Shown: positions 46,912 through 57,206 of the stretch, in pieces
Position numbering within the stretch: position 1 is the first letter of the stretch
Layout of the letters: the number at the start of each line of letters is the position of its first letter
NCBI RefSeq assembly: GCF_002743255.1
Contig: NZ_PDYY01000003.1
Location: 186,001-250,000, forward strand
Source of the DNA: Sporosarcina sp. P2
Lineage (GTDB): Bacteria; Bacillota; Bacilli; Bacillales_A; Planococcaceae
Reading direction: 5' to 3'
Length of the DNA stretch: 64,000 nucleotides
Made by a program: the position numbers and the translations under genes
Notes under the pieces: generated by a model
Databases searched by the model: none
What the model saw: the letters and a program-made list of their open reading frames with translations, nothing else
What the model was told of the DNA's origin: nothing

Positions 46912-47034
46912 TGTTATGATCCGCGAGTAATCGACTGGTCTAGCTCTACGTACCTCATCTGAGATGTCGGCATGAGCACCCGGCATTTTCGTTTTCAAAG
47001 GCGCATTCCTTAGATGAGGTACGCGCTTTTTTTT
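46912..47034 (+). promoter_or_regulatory. Promoter and structured attenuator-like leader of ecfA1
   Basis: An extended -10 (tgt tatgat, 46912-46920) lies upstream. cgtacctcatct (46949-46960) then pairs perfectly over 12 bp with agatgaggtacg (47012-47023), directly followed by cgc and an eight-T run. The 51-base loop has its own hairpin (tgtcgg, 46966-46971, with ccggca). It resembles a terminator closing around a small aptamer-like domain. I do not recognise a known riboswitch. Confidence 0.6.
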
Positions 47035-47103
47035 ATACATAAGAATAATTCAATACATAAAAACTATATTGATTCATAACAACACCTAAAAGGGGGAGTC
47101 CAG

Positions 47104-47961
47104 ATGAAGGAATTAGCGTCGATGCACCATGTTGACTTTTCTTACGACATGGAAGAAGAGGAATCTTTGCGTATGTCAACTAAAGCATTACATGATGTAT
47201 CTTTCACTTTGTATGAAGGAGAATGGCTGGCAGTTGTAGGACATAACGGTTCTGGTAAGTCGACGCTAGCCAAGCTATTAATAGGCTTGATGTTTCCTTC
47301 GTCAGGTGAAGTACATCTCTTTTCGGAACGACTATCTGAAGAGAATCTTTGGGAAACACGTTCGCGTATGGGGATAGTCTTTCAGAACCCTGATAATCAG
47401 TTTGTCGGTTCTACCGTGCAGGATGATGTGGCATTTGCACTCGAAAACAATGGCGTACCACACGACATGATGGTAAAACGTGTCCATGAGGCTCTGGAGC
47501 AGGTGAAGATGAAAGATTACATCAACCATGAACCACATCATCTTTCAGGGGGGCAGAAGCAGCGTGTGGCGATTGCAGGTGCATTAGCTTTGCATCCCGA
47601 ACTTCTTATACTAGATGAAGCTACTTCCATGTTGGATCCCCGGGGACGTGAAGAAGTAATCGAGATCGTTAAGGGGTTACGCTCTGAAATCGGATTGACT
47701 GTGTTATCTATTACGCATGACTTGGAAGAGGTATTATTGGCAGATCGTATATTGGTAATGAATGAAGGACAAGTATTGATGGTAGGTTCACCGCAAGAAA
47801 TCTTTCAACAAGGTACTGAACTTGAAAAGGTTGGGCTCGATCTGCCGTTTGCTTTACGTGTTTCTGAGTTATTGAGAATAGCTGGCGTAGAGTTGGTTGG
47901 CAATCATATGACAGAAGAAGAGTTGGTGAATGAATTGTGGACATATCACTTCAGCAAGTAG
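47104..47961 (+). CDS. ecfA1: ECF transporter ATPase EcfA1
   Basis: EcfA1 (285 residues) is one of two ATPases of the energy-coupling-factor module that powers uptake of vitamins through interchangeable S components. Walker A GHNGSGKST is at 46-54, the signature LSGGQKQR is near 147-154, and Walker B LLILDEATSMLDPRGR follows. It overlaps ecfA2 by 25 bases. No S component is encoded in the window. The preceding leader could regulate the unit. Confidence 0.95.
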   Translation: MKELASMHHVDFSYDMEEEESLRMSTKALHDVSFTLYEGEWLAVVGHNGSGKSTLAKLLIGLMFPSSGEVHLFSERLSEENLWETRSRMGIVFQNPDNQFVGSTVQDDVAFALENNGVPHDMMVKRVHEALEQVKMKDYINHEPHHLSGGQKQRVAIAGALALHPELLILDEATSMLDPRGREEVIEIVKGLRSEIGLTVLSITHDLEEVLLADRILVMNEGQVLMVGSPQEIFQQGTELEKVGLDLPFALRVSELLRIAGVELVGNHMTEEELVNELWTYHFSK

Positions 47962-48812
47962 GCTACTTATACGCTAAAGATTCACCGTTTGAGAAACGTG
48001 CTCTGCAGGACGTGACAGCTACGATTCCTTCAGGTTCTTATACTTCCATCATTGGGCATACAGGGTCAGGGAAATCGACCTTATTACTTCATTTGAATGG
48101 ATTGCTAAAGCCGTCTGAGGGTATTGTCAAAATAGGTGACACGGTAATTACTGCCCACACTAAAGGTAAGCAGATGAAGGAAGTTCGACAGCACGTAGGA
48201 ATTGTGTTTCAGTTTCCTGAACATCAGTTATTTGAGGAAACAGTTGAAAAAGATATTATGTTCGGCCCTATTAATTTTGGAGTGCCGAAAGAGGTAGCGA
48301 GGGCTCGTGCACATGAACTAGTGAAGCTTTTAGGTCTTCCTGAAGACGTGTTGCAGAAGTCACCTTTTGAGCTATCAGGAGGGCAAATGCGGCGTGTTGC
48401 GATTGCAGGTATCCTCGCATTCAAACCATCTGTCTTGGTACTTGACGAGCCAACAGCGGGGTTGGATCCTAAAGGACGTAAAGAGATCATGGAGTTGTTC
48501 CATCATTTGCATAAGACAGAGAATCTAACGACTATCCTTGTCACCCATAGTATGGAAGACGCTGCACGCTACAGTGATCGGATTCTGGTGATGCATGAGG
48601 GAACAGCCGTAATGGAAGGTACGCCTGAAGAAATATATAGTCAAGAAGAGGAACTTCATTCATATCGACTCAGCGTCCCACGTTCCGTGCGTTTTCAGCG
48701 TGAGATAGAAAAGATGAGTGGACGACGTTTTGATCATATTGCACTTACGGAAGACGTATTGGCACAAGAATTAGCAAAAGCTATTGCAAGGAAAGAGGAG
48801 CGGCCATGTTAG
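47937..48812 (+). CDS. ecfA2: ECF transporter ATPase EcfA2
   Basis: EcfA2 (291 residues) pairs with EcfA1. Walker A GHTGSGKST is at 40-48; LSGGQMRRVAIAGIL and VLVLDEPTAGLDPKGR are the signature and Walker B regions. The start is GTG 47937 within ecfA1, indicating coupled translation. It overlaps ecfT by seven bases. Confidence 0.95.
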   Translation: MDISLQQVGYLYAKDSPFEKRALQDVTATIPSGSYTSIIGHTGSGKSTLLLHLNGLLKPSEGIVKIGDTVITAHTKGKQMKEVRQHVGIVFQFPEHQLFEETVEKDIMFGPINFGVPKEVARARAHELVKLLGLPEDVLQKSPFELSGGQMRRVAIAGILAFKPSVLVLDEPTAGLDPKGRKEIMELFHHLHKTENLTTILVTHSMEDAARYSDRILVMHEGTAVMEGTPEEIYSQEEELHSYRLSVPRSVRFQREIEKMSGRRFDHIALTEDVLAQELAKAIARKEERPC

Positions 48813-49603
48813 AAAAAATGATTATCGGTCGTTTTATTCCAGGTACTTCTATTGTGCACCGTATGGATCCGCGTTCCAAATTACTTTTTGTCTTTCTGTT
48901 TGTAATAGCGGTGTTCTTGGCCAACAACGTAGTATCTTATGTCATTTTGCTTGGTTTCACAGCGTTTGTCATTGCGCTTGCCAGAATCAGACCTTATTTT
49001 TTGATCAATGGATTAAAACCGGTCATCTTTTTGATTATTTTTACACTTCTATTACATATTTTCTTTACACGTGAGGGCCCCCTTCTATTTGAATGGAAGT
49101 TTATTAAAGTTTATGAAGAAGGATTGCGAATGGGTATATTCATATCCATCCGATTTTTGGTGCTTGTGTTGATTACGACAGTATTGACGCTAACCACTTC
49201 ACCGATCTCGATTACGGATGGGTTCGAAACGCTACTTAATCCTTTTAAAAAGCTGAAATTACCCGTACACGAATTAGCACTCATGATGTCCATTTCTCTA
49301 CGTTTCATTCCAACTTTAATGGACGAAACAGATAAAATATTAAAGGCACAACTAGCAAGAGGTTCTGATTTAAGTACCGGTTCCATCAAAGAACGGATAC
49401 AGGCAGTCATTCCTTTGCTTGTCCCGCTATTTGTTAGTGCATTTAAGCGCGCGGAAGATTTGGCGATTGCAATGGAAGTGCGTGGCTACCGTGGCGGAGA
49501 AGGTCGCACAAGATTCCGACAGCTGTCTTGGCAAATGAGGGATACTGTTGTCTTGATCGCTTTTGTGCTATTGGTAGGTGTATTGCTATGGGTGAGGAAG
49601 TGA
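48806..49603 (+). CDS. ecfT: ECF transporter transmembrane protein EcfT
   Basis: EcfT (265 residues) is the membrane coupling subunit. Several hydrophobic helices are visible (FVFLFVIAVFLANNVVSYVI, LIIFTLLLHIFF, FLVLVLITTVLTL). The two Ala-Arg-Gly-type coupling motifs are QLARGSD and MEVRGYRG. gaaagaggagcgg precedes the ATG. Confidence 0.95.
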   Translation: MLEKMIIGRFIPGTSIVHRMDPRSKLLFVFLFVIAVFLANNVVSYVILLGFTAFVIALARIRPYFLINGLKPVIFLIIFTLLLHIFFTREGPLLFEWKFIKVYEEGLRMGIFISIRFLVLVLITTVLTLTTSPISITDGFETLLNPFKKLKLPVHELALMMSISLRFIPTLMDETDKILKAQLARGSDLSTGSIKERIQAVIPLLVPLFVSAFKRAEDLAIAMEVRGYRGGEGRTRFRQLSWQMRDTVVLIAFVLLVGVLLWVRK

Positions 49604-49608
49604 ATAGA

Positions 49609-50346
49609 TTGAAACGAATGAAAGCGACTGTTTCGTATGATGGCACGGATTTTGCTGGCTATCAATCCCAGCCAGGCATGCGGACAGTTCAAGCAGAGAT
49701 TGATAAGGCGCTTGTAAAATTGCATAAAGATTCGACATCACACGCGGTAGCAAGCGGACGAACTGATGCTGGCGTTCATGCGCTAGGTCAGGTGATCCAT
49801 TTTGATACACCTCTGGATTTAGGTGATCGCTGGCTGATGGCATTGAATGTGCTACTACCTAAGGACGTACGCATAACTGCGATTGAACAGGTGTCTAAAG
49901 AATTTCATGCGCGTTACAGTGCAAAAGGTAAAACGTATCGATATAAATGGTCATATGGAGAATTGCAAAGTCCATTTGAGCGTAATTTTGCAGTCCATTT
50001 AGGTAGATGGAATCCGGACGTGGAACGAATGAATGCAGGTGCTGCCTATTTAATCGGTACACATGATTTCACAAGTTTCTGTTCAGCGAAGACCGCTACC
50101 TTGAATAAAGTCCGCACAATCCGAAAACTAACACTTGAGCGACATCAGGAGGAACTGATTCTTGAAGTGGAAGGTGATGGATTTCTATACAATATGGTTC
50201 GTACGATTGCCGGTGCTTTGCTGGCTGTTGGTATTGGTTGGGACGAGCCGGAAGATGTCCAGAAGATTCTTGAGGCGAAAGATCGTCAAAGGGCAGGGAA
50301 GACAGCAGCAGCACACGGTTTGTACTTAATGGAAGTGACCTATTGA
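49609..50346 (+). CDS. truA: tRNA pseudouridine(38-40) synthase TruA
   Basis: TruA modifies uridines 38-40 in the anticodon arm. The catalytic aspartate is D53 in SGRTDAGVHALGQV. TTG 49609 (MKRMKATVSYDG) is preferred: it gives 245 residues (247 in B. subtilis) and gtgagga lies about 10 bases upstream. ATG 49588 or ATG 49618 are alternatives. It follows ecfT by five bases. Confidence 0.93.
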   Translation: MKRMKATVSYDGTDFAGYQSQPGMRTVQAEIDKALVKLHKDSTSHAVASGRTDAGVHALGQVIHFDTPLDLGDRWLMALNVLLPKDVRITAIEQVSKEFHARYSAKGKTYRYKWSYGELQSPFERNFAVHLGRWNPDVERMNAGAAYLIGTHDFTSFCSAKTATLNKVRTIRKLTLERHQEELILEVEGDGFLYNMVRTIAGALLAVGIGWDEPEDVQKILEAKDRQRAGKTAAAHGLYLMEVTY

Positions 50347-50384
50347 GCTCATGGCAACTAATCCTGGCGTTTTCATAAAAATGC

Positions 50385-50520
50385 TTGACTTTATTGACAA
50401 TAAAGTATAACATGATAAATGGTATTTCAATAACCCCACAAACAAGCCCCGGAAGTTTATTTGTGTTTAGGGATAGAGAAAACAAGGGAACAGATTCGAT
50501 ATTTTAGGAGGAAATACAAT
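50385..50520 (+). promoter_or_regulatory. rplM promoter and L13 leader
   Basis: Promoter-like TTGACT (50385-50390) and TATAAC (50406-50411) have a short 15-base spacer; an overlapping TTGACA at 50394 is an alternative -35. The downstream leader holds accccacaaac and gtttatttgtgtttaggg, which pair into a stem as in the Firmicutes L13 leader, so autoregulation by L13 is likely. Confidence 0.65.
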
Positions 50521-50958
50521 ATGCGCACAACATTCATGGCTAAAGGTCACGAAGTCGAACGTAAATGGCTAGTTGTCGACGCTGAAGGACAAACGCTTGG
50601 TCGTCTTGCTTCAGAAGTTGCAACTCTTTTACGCGGTAAACACAAACCAACGTTTACACCACATGTTGATACAGGCGATCACGTCATCATCATCAACGCT
50701 GAAAAAATCCATTTGACAGGTAATAAATTGAAAGATAAATTATACCACCGTCACTCTGGTTATACAGGTAGTCTTAAGTCACGTACTGCACTTGAGATGC
50801 GTACTAACTACCCTGTAAAAATGCTTGAACTAGCGATTAAAGGAATGCTTCCAAACGGTCCTCTAGGTCGTCAAACAATCAAGAAATTACACGTATACGC
50901 TGGTCCAGAGCATCAGCATAGCGCACAAAAACCAGAAGCTTTCGAGCTTCGCGGTTAA
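50521..50958 (+). CDS. rplM: 50S ribosomal protein L13
   Basis: L13 (145 residues) is an early 50S assembly protein. [20 protein letters not shown] starts at ATG 50521 after taggagga. [11 protein letters not shown] and MLPNGPLGR are conserved. It is cotranscribed with rpsI. Confidence 0.97.
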   Translation: MRTTFMAKGHEVERKWLVVDAEGQTLGRLASEVATLLRGKHKPTFTPHVDTGDHVIIINAEKIHLTGNKLKDKLYHRHSGYTGSLKSRTALEMRTNYPVKMLELAIKGMLPNGPLGRQTIKKLHVYAGPEHQHSAQKPEAFELRG

Positions 50959-50977
50959 TTAAGAGGAGGAAACCCAC

Positions 50978-51370
50978 TTGGCACAAGTACAATATATCGG
51001 CACTGGCCGTCGTAAAAGTTCAGTAGCTCGTGTACGTCTAATTCCTGGCGAAGGTAAAATTGTCGTCAATAATCGTGATGTAGAGGACTACGTACCATTC
51101 GAAACACTTCGTGAAATCATTAAACAACCACTAGTAACAACGGAAACACTTGGAAGCTACGATATCCACGTTAACGTTCACGGTGGAGGTTACACAGGTC
51201 AAGCAGGCGCAATCCGTCACGGCGTTGCTCGTGCATTGCTTACTGTAGATCCTGATTTCCGTGCAGCACTTAAATCAGCAGGATTCCTAACACGTGATCC
51301 ACGTATGAAAGAGCGTAAAAAATACGGTCTTCGCGGCGCGCGTCGTGCACCACAATTCTCAAAACGATAA
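50978..51370 (+). CDS. rpsI: 30S ribosomal protein S9
   Basis: S9 (130 residues) extends its basic C-terminal tail (RRAPQFSKR) to the P-site tRNA. The start is TTG 50978 after gaggagg. It marks the end of the conserved block here. Confidence 0.97.
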   Translation: MAQVQYIGTGRRKSSVARVRLIPGEGKIVVNNRDVEDYVPFETLREIIKQPLVTTETLGSYDIHVNVHGGGYTGQAGAIRHGVARALLTVDPDFRAALKSAGFLTRDPRMKERKKYGLRGARRAPQFSKR

Positions 51371-51379
51371 TTTTTTTCA

Positions 51380-51416
51380 AAAGTCTTTCTCATTATTTAA
51401 TGAGAAGGGCTTTTTT
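51380..51416 (+). terminator. Intrinsic terminator after rpsI
   Basis: aagtctttctcatta (51381-51395) pairs with taatgagaagggctt, with a short T-rich loop and a T run after. Confidence 0.85.
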
Positions 51417-52172
51417 GCGTGTAGCATTAGCTATATTTTGGGGATGAACAGTTACTACTGGCTAGTCAGTAAATAGCGCTGACACTAGGAGTATCGTTTG
51501 CTAACTTACAAATGTTTGCATCACACATAATTTGCGAAGTTTTGTATACCAGATGATTGTATGATGAGAGGTGATCCAAGCATTTTATCTGCAATAAAAT
51601 AGCTTTAGCAGTACTTCTGTGAGGAGATATCTTACCAGCTCATTGTGTAAGCGTGAACACTTGATTCTTCGCCACAAAGCTGTACAATAAATTAGTAGCA
51701 GTAACTCCCAGCCGTTTCCACTGTTTTTAAATGAGGTAAATGGACACAATCCCCCCATTCCAGTTGTTTCGAATACCTAAGAGATTCACCGATCCTCCCC
51801 GGATGTATGAATCACAATCGGATCAACTTGCGATCAAACCATTATATAACACACTTTGTTACATTACACGTATAGTTCGAACTTGCATCCATGACTGCCC
51901 ATTAGTCATTTACTAGCAAAAACTTTAGGCGTGGCAACGTTTATGCTAACTAACTTAAGGGGATACTGTCGGTATACCGACTTTTTCTTTGCCTTGTTGC
52001 TTCGAAAAGGGCCTTATTTAAAAGAGATGGCTTAAGTTTACCCCGAAAATTCATGTGAGCTACTAACAGCTCGTTAAATACTCGGAATATTTAAAGCCTT
52101 CTAATAAAGTGGATTATGAGAGAAGCGCACTAATGGAATATAATACATACTATTATTTTAGGAGGTTGAACA
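51417..52172. other. 755-bp gene-free region before ureA
   Basis: I see no gene here; all frames are broken. A perfect 14-base palindrome gtcggtataccgac (51968-51981) followed by ttttt could be a small terminator, perhaps left from a lost gene. A TATAAT at 52139-52144 is the best -10 candidate for ureA but lacks a good -35. aggaggttg just before 52173 is the ureA ribosome site. Confidence 0.5.
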
Positions 52173-52475
52173 ATGCGATTACTACCGCGTGAAATGGATA
52201 AACTAATGATTGTTGTTGCTGCAGATGTTGCTAGAAGACGAAGAGAACGAGGACTTAAATTGAACTACCCAGAAGCCATGGCACTCATTACGTATGAGGT
52301 GATGGAAGGTGCCAGAGACGGTAAAACTGTGGCAGAACTCATGTCTTATGGTGCAACGATTTTATCTCGTGAAGATGTAATGGATGGCATTCCAGAAATG
52401 ATCGATGATATTCAAGTAGAGGCGACATTCCCGGATGGAACGAAGTTGGTCACAGTGCATAATCCAATAAGATAA
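52173..52475 (+). CDS. ureA: Urease gamma subunit
   Basis: UreA (100 residues) is the smallest structural subunit of the nickel enzyme that hydrolyses urea to ammonia and carbamate. [26 protein letters not shown] and the end [15 protein letters not shown] are family signatures. It is the first gene of a complete operon ureABCEFGD. A strong aggagg precedes the ATG. Confidence 0.97.
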   Translation: MRLLPREMDKLMIVVAADVARRRRERGLKLNYPEAMALITYEVMEGARDGKTVAELMSYGATILSREDVMDGIPEMIDDIQVEATFPDGTKLVTVHNPIR

Positions 52476-52505
52476 ATTGTTTATTGAAAGAAAGGGGACG
52501 TAACG

Positions 52506-52829
52506 ATGATACCAGGCGAATATATTTTAAAAGATGAACCGATTACTTGTAATGAAGGCGCGGAAAGTATACATGTACAAGTAATTAATCATGGCGATAG
52601 ACCTATCCAAATTGGCTCTCATTACCACTTTTATGAAGTGAATCTTGCATTGAAATTTGATCGGGAAGTAACGTACGGTAAACGTCTCAATATACCTGCA
52701 GGTGCTGCTGTTCGTTTTGAACCGGGCGATGAAAAAGAAGTGCAGCTAATTGACTATGCTGGAGAAAGAGAAGTTTACGGATTTCATAATAAAGTAGACG
52801 GACCATTGGAAGGCGGGAATACGAAATGA
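52506..52829 (+). CDS. ureB: Urease beta subunit
   Basis: UreB (107 residues) is a beta-rich structural subunit. The signature [16 protein letters not shown] and [20 protein letters not shown] are present. It is compact: the S. pasteurii protein, as I recall it, is longer at the C-terminus. Its end overlaps the ureC start by four bases. Confidence 0.96.
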   Translation: MIPGEYILKDEPITCNEGAESIHVQVINHGDRPIQIGSHYHFYEVNLALKFDREVTYGKRLNIPAGAAVRFEPGDEKEVQLIDYAGEREVYGFHNKVDGPLEGGNTK

Positions 52830-54544
52830 GTTTTAACATGGATAGAGAGCAATATGCTCAAATGTTCGGACCGACAACAGGAGACTCTGTTCGATTAGCA
52901 GATACAGATTTATTCATCCAAATTGAAAAAGATTTTACAAAGTATGGAGAAGAAGTTGTATTTGGTGGTGGAAAAGTCATTCGTGATGGAATGGGGCAAC
53001 ATCCGCTTATTACGCGTGAAGAAGATGAACGAGTACCTGATACAGTCATTACGAATGTCGTCGTTCTTGACTATACAGGGATATATAAAGCCGATCTAGC
53101 AATTCGTGACGGTAAAATTTCGGGTATCGGAAAAGCAGGTAATCCGCTTGTGCAAGACAAAGTAGACATTATTATTGGAGCTTCCACTGAAGTGATTTCG
53201 GGGGAAGGTAAAATCATTACGGCCGGCGCAATTGATACGCATGTGCATTTCATTAATCCGGCACAAGTCGATGTTGCACTTACAGCTGGGACAACCACAC
53301 TAATCGGGGGTGGAGCTGGACCAGGAGATGGTTCTAGGGCTACGACAGCCACACCGGGTGCCTGGCATCTTCACTCCATGCTGAAGGCTTTAGATGGACA
53401 ACCAATCAATATTGGTTTAACAGGTAAAGGACATGCGGCAGCGGGAGCTCCCTTGGCAGAACAAATAATTGCCGGGGCAATTGGTTTGAAAGTCCATGAA
53501 GATTGGGGCGCGACACCGTCCGTTCTTGATCATGCATTACGAATTGCTGATGAATATGATGTACAAGTCGCACTTCACGCGGATACGTTGAATGAATCAG
53601 GATTCTTTGAAGATACGATCAAGGCGATTAATGGTCGAGGTATTCATATGTATCATACGGAAGGCGCGGGAGGCGGACACGCACCGGATTTGATTAAATC
53701 GGCTGGTATGATGAATGTGTTGCCGGCTTCTACCAACCCTACATTGCCGTATACGATTAATACGATTGATGAGCATTTGGATATGGTGATGGTCGCTCAT
53801 AACTTAAATCCTTCTGTGCCAGAAGATATCGCATTCGCAGATTCACGCATTCGTAACGAAACGATTGCAGCGGAAGATATTTTACAAGATTTAGGTGTCT
53901 TTAGTATGACGAGCTCCGATTCTCAGGCGATGGGCCGTATCGGTGAAGTTGCTCTTCGTACGTGGCAAGTAGCCCATAAAATGAAAAAGCAACTTGGCGT
54001 GATGGAAGGTGATAGTGAGTATTCGGATAATAATCGGGTAAAACGCTATGTCGCTAAATATACGATTAATCCTGCTATTGCTCACGGGGTATCTGAGTAT
54101 ATCGGTTCAATTGAAGTTGGTAAAATGGCCGATCTTGTCCTTTGGGATCCGAAGTTCTTCGGAGTCAAACCGGAGATGATTTTGAAAAGTGGAATGGCGG
54201 TATTTAGCTTAATGGGCGATGCAAATGCAACGATTCCTACACCGCAACCAATGATTTATCGTCCGATGTACGCAACACTCGGAAAGGCATTGCCGCAAAG
54301 TTCCATTACATTTGTTTCACAGATTGCATATGATCAAGGAATAAAAGAGAAGCTTGGACTTGAAAAAGTAGTACTGCCTGTCCGTAACATACGGAGTCTT
54401 ACGAAAAAAGATATGAAATTAAATACAGCTACACCACATATTGATGTAGATCCACAAACGTACGAAGTGAAAATCGATGGAAAGCTTATAACATGTGACC
54501 CAGTTGACGAGGTGCCAATGGGGCAACGCTATTTCCTATTCTGA
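52826..54544 (+). CDS. ureC: Urease alpha subunit (catalytic), flap Cys replaced by Ala
   Basis: UreC (572 residues) holds the dinickel centre. All metal ligands are visible: H139 and H141 (HVH), K222 to be carbamylated (GLKVHEDWG), H251, H277 and D365 (SSDSQAMGR). The catalytic flap histidine is H325. The preceding residue is A324 (codon gct, 53795-53797), whereas most bacterial ureases have Cys there (MVCHHLDP; Cys322 in S. pasteurii numbering); the next residue is N326 instead of His. Since ligands and catalytic His remain, the enzyme is probably active but insensitive to reagents that attack this cysteine. Confidence 0.97.
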   Translation: MSFNMDREQYAQMFGPTTGDSVRLADTDLFIQIEKDFTKYGEEVVFGGGKVIRDGMGQHPLITREEDERVPDTVITNVVVLDYTGIYKADLAIRDGKISGIGKAGNPLVQDKVDIIIGASTEVISGEGKIITAGAIDTHVHFINPAQVDVALTAGTTTLIGGGAGPGDGSRATTATPGAWHLHSMLKALDGQPINIGLTGKGHAAAGAPLAEQIIAGAIGLKVHEDWGATPSVLDHALRIADEYDVQVALHADTLNESGFFEDTIKAINGRGIHMYHTEGAGGGHAPDLIKSAGMMNVLPASTNPTLPYTINTIDEHLDMVMVAHNLNPSVPEDIAFADSRIRNETIAAEDILQDLGVFSMTSSDSQAMGRIGEVALRTWQVAHKMKKQLGVMEGDSEYSDNNRVKRYVAKYTINPAIAHGVSEYIGSIEVGKMADLVLWDPKFFGVKPEMILKSGMAVFSLMGDANATIPTPQPMIYRPMYATLGKALPQSSITFVSQIAYDQGIKEKLGLEKVVLPVRNIRSLTKKDMKLNTATPHIDVDPQTYEVKIDGKLITCDPVDEVPMGQRYFLF

Positions 54545-54554
54545 GGTGAAAAAA

Positions 54555-55010
54555 ATGATTGTAGAAGAAATCGTAATGAATATCAGGGATTTAGATCCAA
54601 GTGAGTATGAAAGCCGTCATAAAGAGAAAGTGTACTTAGAAAGTGCACATTTAATGAAGAGAATACAACGCGTAGAAACCGATCACGGACGTGAAATTGG
54701 AATTCGATTAAAAACTCCGCGTGATTTGGAAGCGGGAGACATTCTGTTTATGGATGATAAGAATATTATTTTGGTTGATGTCCTTTCTGATGATTTAATT
54801 ATTATTAGCCCGCGGACAATGCTTGAAATGGGAACGATTGCCCATCAACTTGGAAATCGTCATTTGCCTGCGCAATTTGAAGACGAGGATATGCTTGTGC
54901 AATATGATTATTTAGTTGAGGATTTGCTACAGGAAATGGATATTCCATTTAAGAGAGAAGAACGAAAAGTTGCAAAGGCTTTCCGTCATATTGGGCATAG
55001 TCATGACTAA
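54555..55010 (+). CDS. ureE: Urease accessory protein UreE
   Basis: UreE (151 residues) is the nickel metallochaperone. The peptide-binding N-domain and metal-binding C-domain ([19 protein letters not shown], with the conserved nickel-site His) are visible. The C-terminal tail is short with few histidines (RHIGHSHD). ATG 54555 follows gaggtga. It overlaps ureF by eight bases. Confidence 0.94.
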   Translation: MIVEEIVMNIRDLDPSEYESRHKEKVYLESAHLMKRIQRVETDHGREIGIRLKTPRDLEAGDILFMDDKNIILVDVLSDDLIIISPRTMLEMGTIAHQLGNRHLPAQFEDEDMLVQYDYLVEDLLQEMDIPFKREERKVAKAFRHIGHSHD

Positions 55011-55689
55011 TCATGCGTTATCTTTGTTACAGCTATGCGATTCTAGTTTTCCCATCGGCTCTTTTAGTCAATCATTCGGGTTAGAAACCTATATTCAAAA
55101 AGACAAGGTCACCGATGCTAACACATTTTCTGAGTGGTTACATGTCTATGTGCATGAACAGCTTGCTTATGCAGACGGCTTGGCTGTAAGACTCTCATAT
55201 GATGCACTGGATAACGATGACCTGGATAAGGTTTGGGAATTGGACCGCATATTGACTGTACAGAATCTTGCTCGCGAATCACGTGATGGTACACAGCGTA
55301 TGGGTGATAGAATGTTAAACATTGCAGAAGCCATTTACAAAATACCTGTGTTAACTACTTACGCCCAAAAAATTCGTGATAAACAAGCTTTTGGCCATCC
55401 AGCCATTGTTTTTACGATGATCGGACATCATCTTCAAGTAGAAAAGAATACAACGGTTTTATATTACTTATACTCGACGGTTGTTAGTCTTGTGCAAAAT
55501 GCTGTACGGGCAATCCCGCTTGGACAAACTGCTGGACAGAAAATCATTTACACTTTTCAACAACAACTTCAGCAAACGACAGACAAAATAATGGAATTAG
55601 ACGAAGAAGAGTTTGGCGTTGTATCGCCAGGCCTTGAGCTTTCACAAATGCAACATGAACGTGTCGGGATACGTATTTTTAGTTCGTAA
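55003..55689 (+). CDS. ureF: Urease accessory protein UreF
   Basis: UreF (228 residues) is the all-helical protein that, with UreD and UreG, inserts nickel into apo-urease. [24 protein letters not shown] is the family signature near the N-terminus. ATG 55003 is chosen because [11 protein letters not shown] matches family starts and sits inside the ureE end. Confidence 0.94.
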   Translation: MTNHALSLLQLCDSSFPIGSFSQSFGLETYIQKDKVTDANTFSEWLHVYVHEQLAYADGLAVRLSYDALDNDDLDKVWELDRILTVQNLARESRDGTQRMGDRMLNIAEAIYKIPVLTTYAQKIRDKQAFGHPAIVFTMIGHHLQVEKNTTVLYYLYSTVVSLVQNAVRAIPLGQTAGQKIIYTFQQQLQQTTDKIMELDEEEFGVVSPGLELSQMQHERVGIRIFSS

Positions 55690-55726
55690 TAAATGAAATG
55701 AAATTGATAATAAGGATGTGCTTAGA

Positions 55727-56347
55727 ATGGGACCAATTAAAATAGGTGTCGGTGGACCAGTTGGTGCGGGAAAAACCATGCTTGTTGAAAAAATTACACG
55801 CGCGTTAGATGGCGAAGTGAGTATGGCGGTTATTACCAATGATATATATACGAAAGAAGATGCCAAATTTTTAGTTGCGAACGGTATTCTTCCGGAAGAC
55901 CGTATTGTCGGCGTGGAAACAGGAGGCTGTCCACATACGGCAATTCGTGAAGATGCTTCGATGAATTTCGCTGCGATTAATGAATTGAAAGAAAAACATT
56001 CCGACCTCGAGTTGATTTTTGTAGAGAGTGGCGGTGATAACCTAGCGGCTACTTTCAGTCCAGAACTCGTAGACTTTTCCATATATATAATTGACGTAGC
56101 GCAAGGTGAAAAAATCCCGCGCAAAGGTGGACAAGGAATGATTAAATCTGATTTGTTTATTATTAATAAAACAGATTTGGCACCATACGTTGGGGCGAGA
56201 CTTGAGGTAATGGAGTCCGACACAAAAGTATTTAGAGGAAATAAACCTTTCTTTTTCACCAATTTAAAAGATGATCAAGGACTAGATGAAGTGGTTGAAT
56301 GGGTCAGAAAACACGCTTTGTTAAAAGGACTAGGACAAGATGCCTGA
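55727..56347 (+). CDS. ureG: Urease accessory GTPase UreG
   Basis: UreG (206 residues) hydrolyses GTP to drive nickel insertion. The P-loop GGPVGAGKT is at 9-17 and the nickel-binding Cys-Pro-His at 68-70 ([11 protein letters not shown]). ATG 55727 has aaggat 10 bases upstream; a GTG at 55718 is less likely. It overlaps ureD by eight bases. Confidence 0.96.
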   Translation: MGPIKIGVGGPVGAGKTMLVEKITRALDGEVSMAVITNDIYTKEDAKFLVANGILPEDRIVGVETGGCPHTAIREDASMNFAAINELKEKHSDLELIFVESGGDNLAATFSPELVDFSIYIIDVAQGEKIPRKGGQGMIKSDLFIINKTDLAPYVGARLEVMESDTKVFRGNKPFFFTNLKDDQGLDEVVEWVRKHALLKGLGQDA

Positions 56348-57164
56348 ATGGACAGGTGTTCTTGACCTTGTCATGGAAAACCGACAAGGACGCTCCGTGG
56401 CGAAAAGCGTTTACTTTCAAGGTGCATTTAAAGTGATGCGTCCCGTCTATTTCAATAAAAATAGTTATCCATGCTATTATTTATTGAATCCTGGCGGTGG
56501 CTATTTAGATGGAGATCGGTATCAAATGAAAGTCACGCTTGGTGAACGAGCGATGCTGACGTTGACGACCCAGTCAGCGACGAAAGTATATAGAACACCG
56601 ACCGAGCAAGTCTATCAAGAAACAGTCATTCGTATGAAGAAGGATAGTTATCTAGAGTACTTACCGGATGCACTTATTGCATACAAAGATGCCAGTTGCT
56701 ATCAAAAAAATAGTATATACATGGAAAAAGGAGCAACTTTGCTGTATGCTGAAATTTTGACTCCGGGCTGGTCGCCGGAAGGAGAAAAATTCAGCTATGA
56801 CATGCTCCGTTTGAAAACCGAGATTTATATGGAAGGTCAACTTGTTGTCTTTGACCATATAAAACTTCATCCAGCGTCACAAAATATGAATGAGTTAGGC
56901 TTTATGGAAGGATACACACATTTGGGTTCCTTAATTGTCGTTGGAGAAAAAACGAATAATGCTCTATTGGATCGATTATATGAAACTCTTCAACAAGAGG
57001 CTGGAGAATTTGCATTCGGATTGTCTAAGCTTGCCGTTCCCGGCTTCACTATACGCATTTTGGCAAACTATACACAAGTCGTAGAGCGAATTATTTCAGT
57101 CTGCCACCACGTAATTAGCGAAGAATGGGATCAAATGAAACCAAGTTTTTTAAGGAAGTACTAG
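56340..57164 (+). CDS. ureD: Urease accessory protein UreD
   Basis: UreD (UreH in some species, 274 residues) is the scaffold that binds urease and Ure[38 protein letters not shown] is the conserved core (about 49-85). It is the last gene of the operon, which contains no urea channel or nickel permease. A strong terminator follows. Confidence 0.95.
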   Translation: MPEWTGVLDLVMENRQGRSVAKSVYFQGAFKVMRPVYFNKNSYPCYYLLNPGGGYLDGDRYQMKVTLGERAMLTLTTQSATKVYRTPTEQVYQETVIRMKKDSYLEYLPDALIAYKDASCYQKNSIYMEKGATLLYAEILTPGWSPEGEKFSYDMLRLKTEIYMEGQLVVFDHIKLHPASQNMNELGFMEGYTHLGSLIVVGEKTNNALLDRLYETLQQEAGEFAFGLSKLAVPGFTIRILANYTQVVERIISVCHHVISEEWDQMKPSFLRKY

Positions 57165-57206
57165 AAAATGCCCGACAATTCAATGAGTTGTTGGGCATTT
57201 TCTGTC
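57165..57206 (+). terminator. Terminator of the urease operon
   Basis: gaaaatgcccgacaa (57165-57179) pairs with ttgttgggcattttc (57189-57203) over 15 bp with one G-U pair. It is nearly symmetric, so it could act in both directions. Confidence 0.9.

Noticed and set aside
51600..51660. Possible TnrA-type nitrogen-control box before ureA
   Set aside because: tgtga with a later ttacc resembles the motif, but spacing and the second half-site do not fit the TGTNA-N7-TNACA pattern.
55642..56262. Long (206-codon) reverse reading opposite ureG
   Set aside because: It is antisense to a clear UreG with P-loop and CPH motif; its length is a by-product of codon bias.
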